Shown here one piece after another: positions 53,012-60,265 of a DNA stretch of 64,000 bases. The stretch comes from CAYVHU01 sp964451415 (GTDB taxonomy: Bacteria; Pseudomonadota; Alphaproteobacteria; Rhodospirillales; Magnetovibrionaceae). The stretch is from NCBI GenBank assembly GCA_964451415.1, contig CAYVHU010000002.1:124001-188000 (forward strand). The letters run 5' to 3'. The notes below the pieces were generated by a model. That model saw only the letters and a list, made by a program, of their open reading frames with translations, did not search any database and was not told the DNA's origin. The position numbers were made by a program, and so were the translations under genes. The first letter of the stretch is position 1, and every line of letters starts with the position of its first letter.

Positions 53012-54001
53012 TTAACGCCAGCTTTTTTCATACGCCCCGGCGGTCTTGGCCTGCCCTTCTGTGACCGTGTTCAAATTCATGTCCGTCACGGCTTTGCCCG
53101 CGGCCACGGCATCGGCAGCCTTGCGGAACGCCGCCACCACCTGCGCGACATAGGCACGTCCACGCTGGCGGCCTTCGATCTTCAAAGCGCTGACGCCGGC
53201 CTCGGCCAATTCCGGCATCACGGCGGCGGCATTCAGGCTTGTGGGTTCTTCAAAAAGGTACGACGTTTTACCTGCGGTCACGAAGCGGCCTTTGCACAAG
53301 GTCGGATAGCCCGCCGCTTCACCGTCGGCGAAAGTGTTGATGGTGAAGTCGCCGAGACGCGACACCAGACGGTCGCCCTCGTCCACATATTTCACATGTC
53401 CCGCCGGGGAACACACCCCGTTGACGTTGGGCGATTCTCCGGTCGCATAGGACGACAATTGACATCGACCTTCTGCCATCACGCACAGACCGCCGAACAC
53501 GAACACTTCGGTTTCGACGTTGATTTCACGGTTCAGCGCAGCGATTTCAGCAACGCTGAGCACACGCGGCAGCACCACGCGTTTCACGTCGAAAGCGTCT
53601 TGATAAAAACGAATGGCCTCGGGATTGGAGGCGGACGCCTGCACCGACAAATGGCGTCGCAAATCCGGGTGGTGGGTTGCGGCGTAATCGCACAGGCCGA
53701 TATCCGCCAAAATCACGCAATCGACACCCAGGGCCGCCGCATCGTCCACGGCCTTGTGCCACGGCTCGGCATCACCGGCTTTCGGGAAGGTGTTGATCGC
53801 CAAAAAAATCTGGCAATCCCTGGCATGGGCGTATTCCAACCCTTGCACCAACTCCTTCCGGCTGAAATTCAAGCCCGGAAAATTTCGCGCGTTGGTTTCG
53901 TCGCGAAACCCCAGATAGACCGCATCCGCGCCATTGTCCACGGCAGCGTGCAGCGAGGCCGGTGTCCCTGCGGGACAGACCAGTTCCAACATCCGGCTCA
54001 T
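53012..54001 (-). CDS. ubiU: Ubiquinone O2-independent hydroxylation protein UbiU
   Basis: U32-family Fe-S protein of 329 aa, partner of UbiV in prephenate-dependent, O2-independent ring hydroxylation. LELVCPAGTPASLHAAVDNGADAVYLGFRDETNARNFPG is the family N terminus; cysteines in EVFVFGGLCVMAEGRCQLSSYATGESPNVNGVCSPAGH supply the cluster with a fourth in PTLCKGRF. GVSALKIEGRQRGRAYVAQVV lines the core. The ATG overlaps the ubiT stop (ATGA). Confidence 0.96.
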   Translation of the reverse strand: MSRMLELVCPAGTPASLHAAVDNGADAVYLGFRDETNARNFPGLNFSRKELVQGLEYAHARDCQIFLAINTFPKAGDAEPWHKAVDDAAALGVDCVILADIGLCDYAATHHPDLRRHLSVQASASNPEAIRFYQDAFDVKRVVLPRVLSVAEIAALNREINVETEVFVFGGLCVMAEGRCQLSSYATGESPNVNGVCSPAGHVKYVDEGDRLVSRLGDFTINTFADGEAAGYPTLCKGRFVTAGKTSYLFEEPTSLNAAAVMPELAEAGVSALKIEGRQRGRAYVAQVVAAFRKAADAVAAGKAVTDMNLNTVTEGQAKTAGAYEKSWR

Positions 54002-54672
54002 ACCCGTGCCGCCCGTTGAGGCTGTCGCCGATGGCTCTTTGCCGTCACTTTGTCAATTTTTTCGTCCATCTCACGCAACTTTCGGGAATGGGCATCCACC
54101 CGGTGCGCCGTCGGCGCGACCAAAGCCGCGTGCAAAATGGACATATCTTCGGCCATACGTTCGAAGACGGTCTGTCCGACCCGCGCCAGTCGGCGCGCTG
54201 TTCCGGCCAAGGGACCGAACTGTTCTGTAATATCTTCCAACATGTCGATCTCCGAACCGTCAACGGCATTGCGCAACGCAACCACGGCTTCGGTATCACC
54301 TTCGATCACCAGATCGCGAGAGAAAAACAAGGCGTCGCCGTCAATTTTACCCTGCAACAGACTGACCAAGGCCAGCAGCGGGCCACGGATCACGGCGGCG
54401 ACTTCCACGCCGTCGAGCGACTTCACGGCGCGCAGGCCGGGATTCTCGGCATCGGTGGTGAGCACCACCGCCACCGGCAAATCGACAGGGTCGATCAAAT
54501 AAACCGGAGCCCCCAGGCATGACAAACGTTCGAACAAATCCGGATGACAACGAAACAGCCGCGATAAAAACGCATCCAGCACGGGCTGCAACACCGCGAC
54601 GCTGAGCGGTCGCGCCGCAAGTCCCGCCAGCAGCACCGGGGAAAGCGGCGGTGTCATTCCGGTTGTAAACAT
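53998..54672 (-). CDS. ubiT: Ubiquinone biosynthesis accessory protein UbiT (SCP2-type)
   Basis: 224 aa. Lipid-binding SCP2-like domain: LERLSCLGAPVYLIDPVDLPVAVVLTTD and VIRGPLLALVSLLQGKIDGDALFFSRDLVIEGDTEAVVALRNAVDG match UbiT, the lipid carrier required for anaerobic ubiquinone synthesis. A long helical basic tail follows. ATG 54672 has AGG upstream; ATG 54657 is an alternative that overlaps the end of a 30-codon leader frame. First gene of the ubiTUV unit. Confidence 0.93.
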   Translation of the reverse strand: MFTTGMTPPLSPVLLAGLAARPLSVAVLQPVLDAFLSRLFRCHPDLFERLSCLGAPVYLIDPVDLPVAVVLTTDAENPGLRAVKSLDGVEVAAVIRGPLLALVSLLQGKIDGDALFFSRDLVIEGDTEAVVALRNAVDGSEIDMLEDITEQFGPLAGTARRLARVGQTVFERMAEDMSILHAALVAPTAHRVDAHSRKLREMDEKIDKVTAKSHRRQPQRAARV

Positions 54673-54746
54673 GGCAAGCCTAACTTTGAAAATAAACCCA
54701 AACGACGCATGGACCCCAAACGACGCATGGACCCCAAACGACGCAT
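54654..54746 (-). other. Possible 30-aa leader peptide of ubiT made of 18-bp repeats
   Basis: On the minus strand an ATG at 54746 opens MRRLGSMRRLGSMRRLG and continues for 13 more residues, ending in a TGA (54656-54654) that overlaps the second Met codon of ubiT (ATGA). The three 18-bp units lie at 54697-54750. No ribosome site is obvious, so translation is uncertain. Confidence 0.35.
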
Positions 54747-54750
54747 GAAC
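54697..54750. repeat. 3 x 18-bp tandem repeat upstream of ubiT
   Basis: CCCAAACGACGCATGGAC is present at 54697 and 54715 exactly, and at 54733 with a changed end (GAAC). It fills the leader between ubiT and the DsrE-like gene. Confidence 0.95.
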
Positions 54751-54839
54751 ATTGTAAAATTATCGACTGTGCCGGATTATAGTCGCACGGATGTTCCAGA
54801 CAACGAAAACTTCTCCCCACGCAACGGATTTTCAGAACA

Positions 54840-55286
54840 TCACGGCGCGATGTCCACCCACCCGGCAAGACGGCGCTCGATAATCTCCACCAACCCGGAC
54901 TGAACCCATTTCACCCCTTCGATCAAATCGCTTTTGGGGCGTTTGATGGTGTCCAGCGTATTGCCGCAAGCCACGAAAACGATCCCGTATTTTTGCAGGC
55001 TTTCAATGCGGGCACGCACCGGGGAATCTTTCAGGACCGCCCAAATTCCCGGGCCATAGGCGACAACCTCCAACTGGACACTATCCTGACCGTAGGCCTT
55101 TTGAATGTTGACCACATTATAAAGAACCTCGTTCACACGACTGAAATCTCTTTCATGCAAAGAGATGACGATTTTACGCGGATTGTCGAAACTGGGCTCC
55201 GGTTGCGCAAAGGTCGTGTCCGCCTTTGCCGGTGCCGCAACGTGAAAGAGGATGGCGAAAATCATAATCGGCAAGATTTTGCGCAT
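54840..55286 (-). CDS. Exported DsrE/DsrF-like protein
   Basis: 148 aa. A signal peptide (LPIMIFAILFHVAAPAKAD, cleavage near residue 22) is followed by a DsrE-like fold: KIVISLHERDFSRVNEVLYNVVNIQKAYG, VQLEVVAYGPGIWAVL and YGIVFVACGNTLDTIKR, with a single cysteine at the position used for persulfide in DsrE proteins. WVQSGLVEIIERRLAGWVDIAP closes the family pattern. It is divergent from the ArsR gene across an A/T-rich region with inverted repeats; a sulfur-related role is inferred. Confidence 0.88.
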   Translation of the reverse strand: MRKILPIMIFAILFHVAAPAKADTTFAQPEPSFDNPRKIVISLHERDFSRVNEVLYNVVNIQKAYGQDSVQLEVVAYGPGIWAVLKDSPVRARIESLQKYGIVFVACGNTLDTIKRPKSDLIEGVKWVQSGLVEIIERRLAGWVDIAP

Positions 55287-55317
55287 TGTTCCAAGTCCAT
55301 CTGTTTATAATCATTAT

Positions 55318-55334
55318 GAAGTCAATTTAACTTC
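55318..55334. promoter_or_regulatory. Inverted repeat upstream of the DsrE-like gene
   Basis: GAAGT-N7-ACTTC in an A/T-rich stretch 32 bp before the DsrE-like start. Possible operator; no match to a known box claimed. Confidence 0.35.
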
Positions 55335-55425
55335 AGTTTATGTTTTTTTAGTGCCGTTATAAATTACTAATATCGTTTTTCACGCCCTCTCAAGTCTACT
55401 CCCCGTTTCGGGTTTAGACATAAAC

Positions 55426-55457
55426 TTGACTTGTCCGCAATATTAGATATATCTAAT
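55426..55457 (+). promoter_or_regulatory. Promoter and operator-like palindrome of the ArsR gene
   Basis: TTGACT (55426-55431) is a good -35 box; a -10 near 55448-55454 falls inside the perfect 16-bp palindrome ATTAGATATATCTAAT (55442-55457). An operator covering the -10 is how ArsR-type repressors autoregulate. Confidence 0.6.
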
Positions 55458-55503
55458 TGACAAAAAATAGCCGTAAAAATAGCACATTTGAATAGAGGGT
55501 GCT

Positions 55504-55827
55504 TTGGAGACAGAGGTCGATTTAGAGGAAATGCAGGGGAATGCTCAAGCGGCCAGCGAATTGTTAAAGGCCATGAGCAACCAGACGCGACTGATGATTT
55601 TGTGTCAACTTCTCCACGGCGAAAAAACGGCTGGGGAATTGAACCTGCTGACGAAGCTCAGCCAATCGGCGCTGTCCCAGCACCTGGCGGTGCTGCGCGA
55701 ACACGGTTTGGTAAAAACGCGCAGGGAATCACAAAATATCTTCTACACCATCAATGGTGACAGACCGAAGGCGATCATCGAAGTCCTGTATAGTCTTTTC
55801 CATAGCTGCGCCAAAAGCTGCGCTTGA
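55504..55827 (+). CDS. ArsR-family repressor, BigR/SqrR-like persulfide sensor candidate
   Basis: 107 aa. Winged helix with RLMILCQLLHGEKTAGELNLLTKLSQSALSQHLAVLREHGLVKTRRESQNIFYTI. C34 in the LMILC segment and cysteines at the C terminus (HSCAKSC, C102/C106) match the pair that BigR/SqrR regulators use to sense persulfides; metal-binding motifs of ArsR/SmtB (ELCVCDL) are absent. Neighbours (DsrE-like upstream, TauE exporter downstream) fit sulfur control. Its promoter holds a perfect palindrome. Confidence 0.9.
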   Translation: METEVDLEEMQGNAQAASELLKAMSNQTRLMILCQLLHGEKTAGELNLLTKLSQSALSQHLAVLREHGLVKTRRESQNIFYTINGDRPKAIIEVLYSLFHSCAKSCA

Positions 55828-55915
55828 CACCCCAACGGTCAAGGACTAGAAGCTCCAAATGATAAGTAAAGGGCCTGTTTCACAGCCCAATCATATTTAT
55901 AACTTTGAAATCAAA

Positions 55916-55962
55916 ATACGCAGTCGTGACCTTCACACGTTTGGTTTTGACGTGCTGCGTAT
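55916..55962. repeat. Inverted repeat upstream of the TauE gene
   Basis: ATACGCAG and CTGCGTAT form a perfect 8-bp inverted repeat separated by 31 bp, about 73 bp before tauE. It could be an operator or an RNA hairpin. A shorter hairpin GGGCCTGT-TTC-ACAGCCC lies at 55871-55888. Confidence 0.4.
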
Positions 55963-56034
55963 GGCATATTTGAACGGCCCCGCCTTTACAGTGAACTTGC
56001 CCCTTTAAAACCAAAACGTGTTTGAGATGCGGTA

Positions 56035-56949
56035 ATGCAGATTTATCTTCCAATCGCTGAAATCTCCGTCAACCTTTTTGTGCTTCTCGGCATTGGCGCC
56101 GGCATCGGTGTCCTATCCGGTGTGTTCGGTGTCGGTGGCGGTTTCCTCATTACGCCTTTGTTGATGTTCATCGGCATCCCCCCTGCGGTCGCGGTCGCCA
56201 CTGGCGCCAACCAGATCGTCGCCACGTCCATTTCCGGTGTTTTGGCGCATTTCAAGCGCGGAAATGTCGATGTCAAAATGGGCGTCGTATTGCTCATCGG
56301 TGGGGTGGTCGGTTCCACCTGCGGGGTGTGGCTGTTTACCTTCTTGAAGGCGTTGGGTCAGGTCGATCTGGTGATCAAGCTGTCCTACGTGATTTTCCTG
56401 GGCATCATCGGCTCGTTGATGTTCGTCGAAAGCTTGAACGCCATGCGCCGCTCCAAAAAAGCGGGTGTGGCGAAACGTCGTCACCGCAGTATTTTTTACG
56501 CCCTGCCGATGAAAATGCGCTTCCGTCGTTCAAAGCTTTATATTTCCGTGTTTTTACCGCTGGGGATCGGCTTTTTGGTCGGTGTCCTCTCGGCCATTAT
56601 GGGCGTCGGTGGCGGTTTTGTCATGGTGCCGGCGATGATTTACCTGTTGGGAATGCCAACGGCTGTCGTGGTCGGAACCTCTTTGTTCCAGATCATCTTC
56701 GTGACCGCCAACGTGACGGTTCTACAAGCGGTTAACAACTTCGCCGTAGACGTCGTTCTTGCGATGCTTTTGCTGGTTGGCGGCGTCATCGGCGCGCAAT
56801 ACGGAACCAAGATCGGAGCAAAACTCAACGGTGAGCAGGTCCGTATATTGCTGGCGATCATTGTCTTGGCCGTATGCATTAAAATGGGGTTGGACCTCGC
56901 CTTGAAACCGAGTGATCTCTACAGTCTTGGCGTGATCGGAACACACTGA
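56035..56949 (+). CDS. TauE/SafE-family sulfite/sulfonate exporter
   Basis: 304 aa, about eight membrane helices in two homologous halves. The repeated family signatures are GAGIGVLSGVFGVGGGFLITPLLMFIGIPPAVAVATG near residue 20 and GFLVGVLSAIMGVGGGFVMVPAMIYLLGMPTAVVVGTS near 180. A basic cytoplasmic loop (RRSKKAGVAKRRHRS) lies between. Such proteins export sulfite or other organosulfur anions. The next gene, a TIGR02186-type protein, is two bases away, a recurrent alphaproteobacterial pair. Confidence 0.93.
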   Translation: MQIYLPIAEISVNLFVLLGIGAGIGVLSGVFGVGGGFLITPLLMFIGIPPAVAVATGANQIVATSISGVLAHFKRGNVDVKMGVVLLIGGVVGSTCGVWLFTFLKALGQVDLVIKLSYVIFLGIIGSLMFVESLNAMRRSKKAGVAKRRHRSIFYALPMKMRFRRSKLYISVFLPLGIGFLVGVLSAIMGVGGGFVMVPAMIYLLGMPTAVVVGTSLFQIIFVTANVTVLQAVNNFAVDVVLAMLLLVGGVIGAQYGTKIGAKLNGEQVRILLAIIVLAVCIKMGLDLALKPSDLYSLGVIGTH

Positions 56950-56951
56950 CA

Positions 56952-57722
56952 ATGAAGACTACCGTGCGCCTGTTTTTCACCCTATCCATGTTCGTTTTGC
57001 CGGTTTTTACCGTATTGGCGTTGCCGTCCACGGCTCATGCTTTTGAGGTCGACCTGTCCAAACCCGACGTGCGGCTCACCGTATCGTTCAAGGGTGTCGA
57101 TTTGCTTTTGTTCGGCACCAAAGATAAAAACGCGGATGTGATCGTCGTTGTGCGTGGACCGGATGAAAATATTCCGGTCCGGCTGAAGAAACGCGTCGCC
57201 GGGATTTGGGTCAATGTGAAGAAAGTCGTATTCAAAAAAGTTCCGACGTTCTACGCCCTGGCCTCAAACCGTCCCCTTAAAGACATCCTTCCGTCCGCCG
57301 TCCTGGCCAGGGAAAAAATTGGCGAATCCTTTCTGGATGTAAAAGTTAAATCGGCTCCTCGCGACGCAACGGCGGACGTTATTACAAACTTCACGGCAGG
57401 TCTTGTGCGCAATATGACACGCATGGGCTTGTATACGGCCAAAACCGGTAAAATAAACCTCGTCGGAAAGCAGTTGTTCCGCACGAACTTGTGGTTTCCG
57501 TCCAATGTGCGGGTCGGCAAATATGTGATCTACACCTATCTCGTGGTTAATCAAAAGATCAAGGAAAAAAAGACAACCGCTTTGCAGGTGCACAAGGTTA
57601 GTTTCGAAGCCCAAATTTACAATTTCGCTCACAAATACGCATTGATCTACGGCTTGCTTGCCATCGTGATCGCGGTGGTGTCAGGATGGATCGCCAACTC
57701 CATATTCAAAAAGAAGGGCTGA
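56952..57722 (+). CDS. TIGR02186-family exported membrane protein
   Basis: 256 aa. Signal sequence LFFTLSMFVLPVFTVLALPSTAHAFEVDLS; periplasmic beta domain with VRLTVSFKGVDLLLFGTKDKNADVIVVVRGP and KKRVAGIWVN; then a C-terminal helix (YALIYGLLAIVIAVVSGWIANSIF) with a Lys tail in the cytoplasm. This layout matches TIGR02186, found beside TauE/SafE exporters in alphaproteobacteria; function unknown. Its TGA overlaps the Usp ATG (TGATG). Confidence 0.85.
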   Translation: MKTTVRLFFTLSMFVLPVFTVLALPSTAHAFEVDLSKPDVRLTVSFKGVDLLLFGTKDKNADVIVVVRGPDENIPVRLKKRVAGIWVNVKKVVFKKVPTFYALASNRPLKDILPSAVLAREKIGESFLDVKVKSAPRDATADVITNFTAGLVRNMTRMGLYTAKTGKINLVGKQLFRTNLWFPSNVRVGKYVIYTYLVVNQKIKEKKTTALQVHKVSFEAQIYNFAHKYALIYGLLAIVIAVVSGWIANSIFKKKG

Positions 57723-58225
57723 TGTCCATGAGCGAAACCGAGAAAAACACAAAAACTGCGGACAGGGAATTCACTTTTCTGTGCGTCGTCGATCACAGTC
57801 CCGAATTGAGCCGTGCCCTCCGCTTTTCATGCCAACGCGCCAAGCGTGTCGGGGGACGTGTGGCGCTGGTTTACATCATCCAGCCCGTTGAATTCCAGCA
57901 TTGGCTGGGGGTCGGTGATTTGATGCAGGAAGAAGCCCGCGAAGAAGCGGAAGCCCTGTTGAGCGAGGTTTCAGACAAAGTCAAGCTCTGCACCGGAAAG
58001 ACACCGATCATTCATATCCGCGAAGGTAACGCCACCGACGAATTGATCTCTCTGCTTGATGAAGATCACAGCATATCCCTGCTGGTGCTGGGGGCGGCGA
58101 CCGGCAGTGACGGTCCCGGCCCTTTGGTGCGTTATTTCATCGACAACACCGCTGGCAAGCTGCACGTGCCGGTGACCGTTGTACCCGGCAGCATGACGGA
58201 TGCGGAAATCGACAGCATTACGTGA
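57722..58225 (+). CDS. Single-domain universal stress protein
   Basis: 167 aa from ATG 57722, overlapping the previous stop. Usp fold: FLCVVDHSPELSRALRFSCQRAKRVGGRVALVYII, IREGNATDELISLLDED and LLVLGAATGSDGPGPLVRYFIDNTAGKLHVPVTVVPGSM, where G-x-G-x-L-V and the Asn/Thr segment form the ATP-type loop. Last gene of the TauE-TIGR02186-Usp unit; a strong terminator follows. Confidence 0.92.
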   Translation: MSMSETEKNTKTADREFTFLCVVDHSPELSRALRFSCQRAKRVGGRVALVYIIQPVEFQHWLGVGDLMQEEAREEAEALLSEVSDKVKLCTGKTPIIHIREGNATDELISLLDEDHSISLLVLGAATGSDGPGPLVRYFIDNTAGKLHVPVTVVPGSMTDAEIDSIT

Positions 58226-58243
58226 TTATAGAAACCGCAAGAC

Positions 58244-58278
58244 AAAGGGCCCGGAAACATTCCGGGCCCTTTTTTTTT
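58244..58278 (+). terminator. Rho-independent terminator
   Basis: AAAGGGCCCGGAA pairs with TTCCGGGCCCTTT around ACA, followed by a run of Ts. A 13-bp stem, very strong. Confidence 0.95.
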
Positions 58279-58293
58279 GCGGTGGTGTGATCA

Positions 58294-58977
58294 TTACGTC
58301 GTGAGACGATGCACCACGAACAGGTTTTTCACCAAAGGTTTGTTCTGCACCTTTTTCAGTCCCATCACGACACTCCAGGTGAGGACGGGTTCAAGGGCCA
58401 CCACGACCAGATAGGACGAAGCGAACGCGAGCCAGCTTGCGAAGGCGTGTTCAAGGCTACCGGTATCACCGACCCACAACCAGAATCCGACCATAGAGGT
58501 CACGCCACTATAGTACACGGCGTCCAGCTTCAAAATGGAGCCGATATTCAGACGCTGCTTGAGGTTTTCGTCGAACACGTTGCGCCCTATGGTGAAGTGC
58601 ACCATGATCAGCGGCAGCATCAAAGACAGAGAATTGACGCCAAGGTTGACGAGATCCCATGGCGAAAAGACAAGTCCTTGCAACAGCAATCCGACGGCAA
58701 ATCCCATCAAAACCGGCCAGAAGCCAAGCGTCAGGTACAAAGCCATGGCGCCGATGAAATGCAGTTCCGACGGCCCCACATGCATGGAAAAGCTTTGCAT
58801 GAAGACATTGAGCGCCACAGCGGCGACGGCCGTCTTCGCTAGATTCCATACAATGTTCTGCTGGCCTTGGAAATGGTCTTTGATCTGTTCCTTAGCCGCC
58901 CAGGCCAGGACGCCCAGCGCCCCGACATTGGCCATGGCGACCTTCGCCGGCTGAACGTATCCAGGTTCGATATGCAT
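58294..58977 (-). CDS. CbiM-like ECF transporter permease under B12 riboswitch control
   Basis: 227 aa from ATG 58977 (AAGGAAA upstream). It opens MHIEPGYVQPAKVAMANVGALG, as CbiM/NikM proteins begin with MHI for N-terminal metal coordination, and has FSMHVGPSELHFIGAMALYLTLGFWPVLMGFAVGLLLQGL, a CbiM hallmark, with about six helices. CbiM captures Co2+ for B12 synthesis. No CbiN, CbiQ or CbiO is adjacent, so energising components are elsewhere or it works alone. The riboswitch on its leader supports a cobalt/cobalamin role. Confidence 0.85.
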   Translation of the reverse strand: MHIEPGYVQPAKVAMANVGALGVLAWAAKEQIKDHFQGQQNIVWNLAKTAVAAVALNVFMQSFSMHVGPSELHFIGAMALYLTLGFWPVLMGFAVGLLLQGLVFSPWDLVNLGVNSLSLMLPLIMVHFTIGRNVFDENLKQRLNIGSILKLDAVYYSGVTSMVGFWLWVGDTGSLEHAFASWLAFASSYLVVVALEPVLTWSVVMGLKKVQNKPLVKNLFVVHRLTT

Positions 58978-59044
58978 GAGGTTGTTTCCTTTCAGGTACC
59001 CTCCCGTACGCGACACCGCGTCCCAACGCGGGGCCGCTCACACA

Positions 59045-59235
59045 CAGGCAGGTCTCCTGGCTCACGGATCAACACTCCCTTCCGCCTTCCCACACCATTT
59101 TCGGTGCAGTGGCTGTATGGAAAGGAGCTTCCCGTTCACAGTTGCGGGGGCAGCCACGGACTGGGACCCGTCGAGGTCGTCCCTTCCGTGTTCCCTTTTC
59201 ATCCTCCGGGCTTTGCCCGGATGGAACCTATGCAA
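59045..59235 (-). promoter_or_regulatory. Cobalamin (B12) riboswitch
   Basis: On the minus strand the leader of the CbiM-like gene contains GGTTCC, GGATGAAAAGGGAAC, the core GCTGCCCCCGCAACTGTGA, GCCACTG, GGGAAGGC and the B12 box AGCCAGGAGACCTGCC (59047-59062), in canonical order. A hairpin CCGCG-N6-CGCGG (59023-59038) lies between it and the ribosome site and may be the expression platform. Confidence 0.96.
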
Positions 59236-59279
59236 ATCTTTTATGACAGGAAAAGGGCCTCACAACAAGGGCGGGGGCC

Positions 59280-59939
59280 TCAGGCATTGTAGGCGTCGCG
59301 GATGGCCTTTATGGTGGCCACGTAATCATCGCCCTTAAACACTGCCGAACCGGCCACCAGAACATTCGCGCCCGCATCCACCACGGATTTCGCGGTATCT
59401 TTGTTGACACCACCGTCAACCTGAATATCAATGGGACGATCCGCAATCATCGCCTTGACGGCGCGGATTTTAGCGAGCGACGAAGGAATGAAGCTCTGGC
59501 CGCCGAAACCGGGATTGACGCTCATGATCAATACCATATCCAATTGATCGATCACGTTTTCCAAGACGTTCACCGGGGTGTGCGGGTTCAGCGCCACGCC
59601 GGCTTTTTTCCCCAGGCCCTTGATCACCTGAATGGAACGATCGAGATGCTTGTCGGCTTCGCCATGGACCACGATCTGATCGGCACCCGCCTTGGCATAA
59701 TCCTCCAAAAACGGCTGCGCCGGGTCGATCATCAGATGCACGTCGAAAAATTTTTTGCTCCACGAACGAATGCACGAAATGACCGGCGGACCGAAGGTCA
59801 AGTTCGGCACGAAGTGAGCGTCCATGACGTCGATATGAATCCAATCCGCACCGGCTTCATCGACGGCTTTGACCTCTTCGCCCAGACGGGCGAAATCGGC
59901 GGAAAGAATCGAGGGGGCTATTTTAACGATGTCGGTCAT
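59280..59939 (-). CDS. rpe: Ribulose-phosphate 3-epimerase
   Basis: 219 aa from ATG 59939 (GGAGG upstream). TIM-barrel epimerase interconverting ribulose-5-P and xylulose-5-P in the Calvin and pentose phosphate cycles. IAPSILSADFARLGEEV, WIHIDVMDAHFVPNLTFGP (metal ligands), DVHLMIDPAQPFLEDYAKAGADQIVVHGE, MSVNPGFGGQSFIPS and IQVDGGVNKDTAKSVVDAGANVLVAGSAVF are all diagnostic. Same strand as cbbM-cbbQ-cbbO upstream, but a terminator-like hairpin separates it from cbbO. Confidence 0.97.
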   Translation of the reverse strand: MTDIVKIAPSILSADFARLGEEVKAVDEAGADWIHIDVMDAHFVPNLTFGPPVISCIRSWSKKFFDVHLMIDPAQPFLEDYAKAGADQIVVHGEADKHLDRSIQVIKGLGKKAGVALNPHTPVNVLENVIDQLDMVLIMSVNPGFGGQSFIPSSLAKIRAVKAMIADRPIDIQVDGGVNKDTAKSVVDAGANVLVAGSAVFKGDDYVATIKAIRDAYNA

Positions 59940-60265
59940 GGAGGTCCTCCGCTTCAGGTCCATTGTTTTCAAAAAAGGCCTTTAAGAAAAGACCCCCGCA
60001 CGAAGCGGGGGCCTTTCGGGTGGAACCGGAACGGTTGCGAGCGGACCTCCCCAGGTATACTCGTCGCCCGATGCCACCACAACCCAGTGGTTCAAACTGT
60101 TGCAAACAGGGCTTAAAATCCGTTAAATGCGTGTTTAAGGGGTATCGTGATGCAAGTCAATTAAACTTCTCTAATATTCACATAAAGGCTTGTAAATTTG
60201 CTATTTATTGCGCAGTGCAGCATAAAAATGGAGTATAATTTTACATCCCCTTTTCGCCGGTGTTT
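59940..60265 (-). other. Intergenic region between cbbO and rpe
   Basis: About 326 bp. The half next to cbbO (60120-60265) is A/T-rich; the half next to rpe is GC-rich and ends, reading leftwards, in a hairpin (59989-60018). The GC-rich part could be a small untranslated RNA, but I recognise no family. It does not fold as a tRNA by eye. The rpe promoter should lie just before 59939. Confidence 0.35.
59989..60018 (-). terminator. Terminator-like hairpin upstream of rpe
   Basis: CCCCCGC and GCGGGGG pair around a short loop; on the minus strand the stem is followed by TCTTTTCTT. It probably ends the cbb transcript or a small RNA before rpe. Confidence 0.7.

Noticed and set aside
60020..60110. 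tRNA-like stretch with GGTTCAAAC
   Set aside because: The flanking bases do not pair into a T stem or acceptor stem, so it is not a tRNA.
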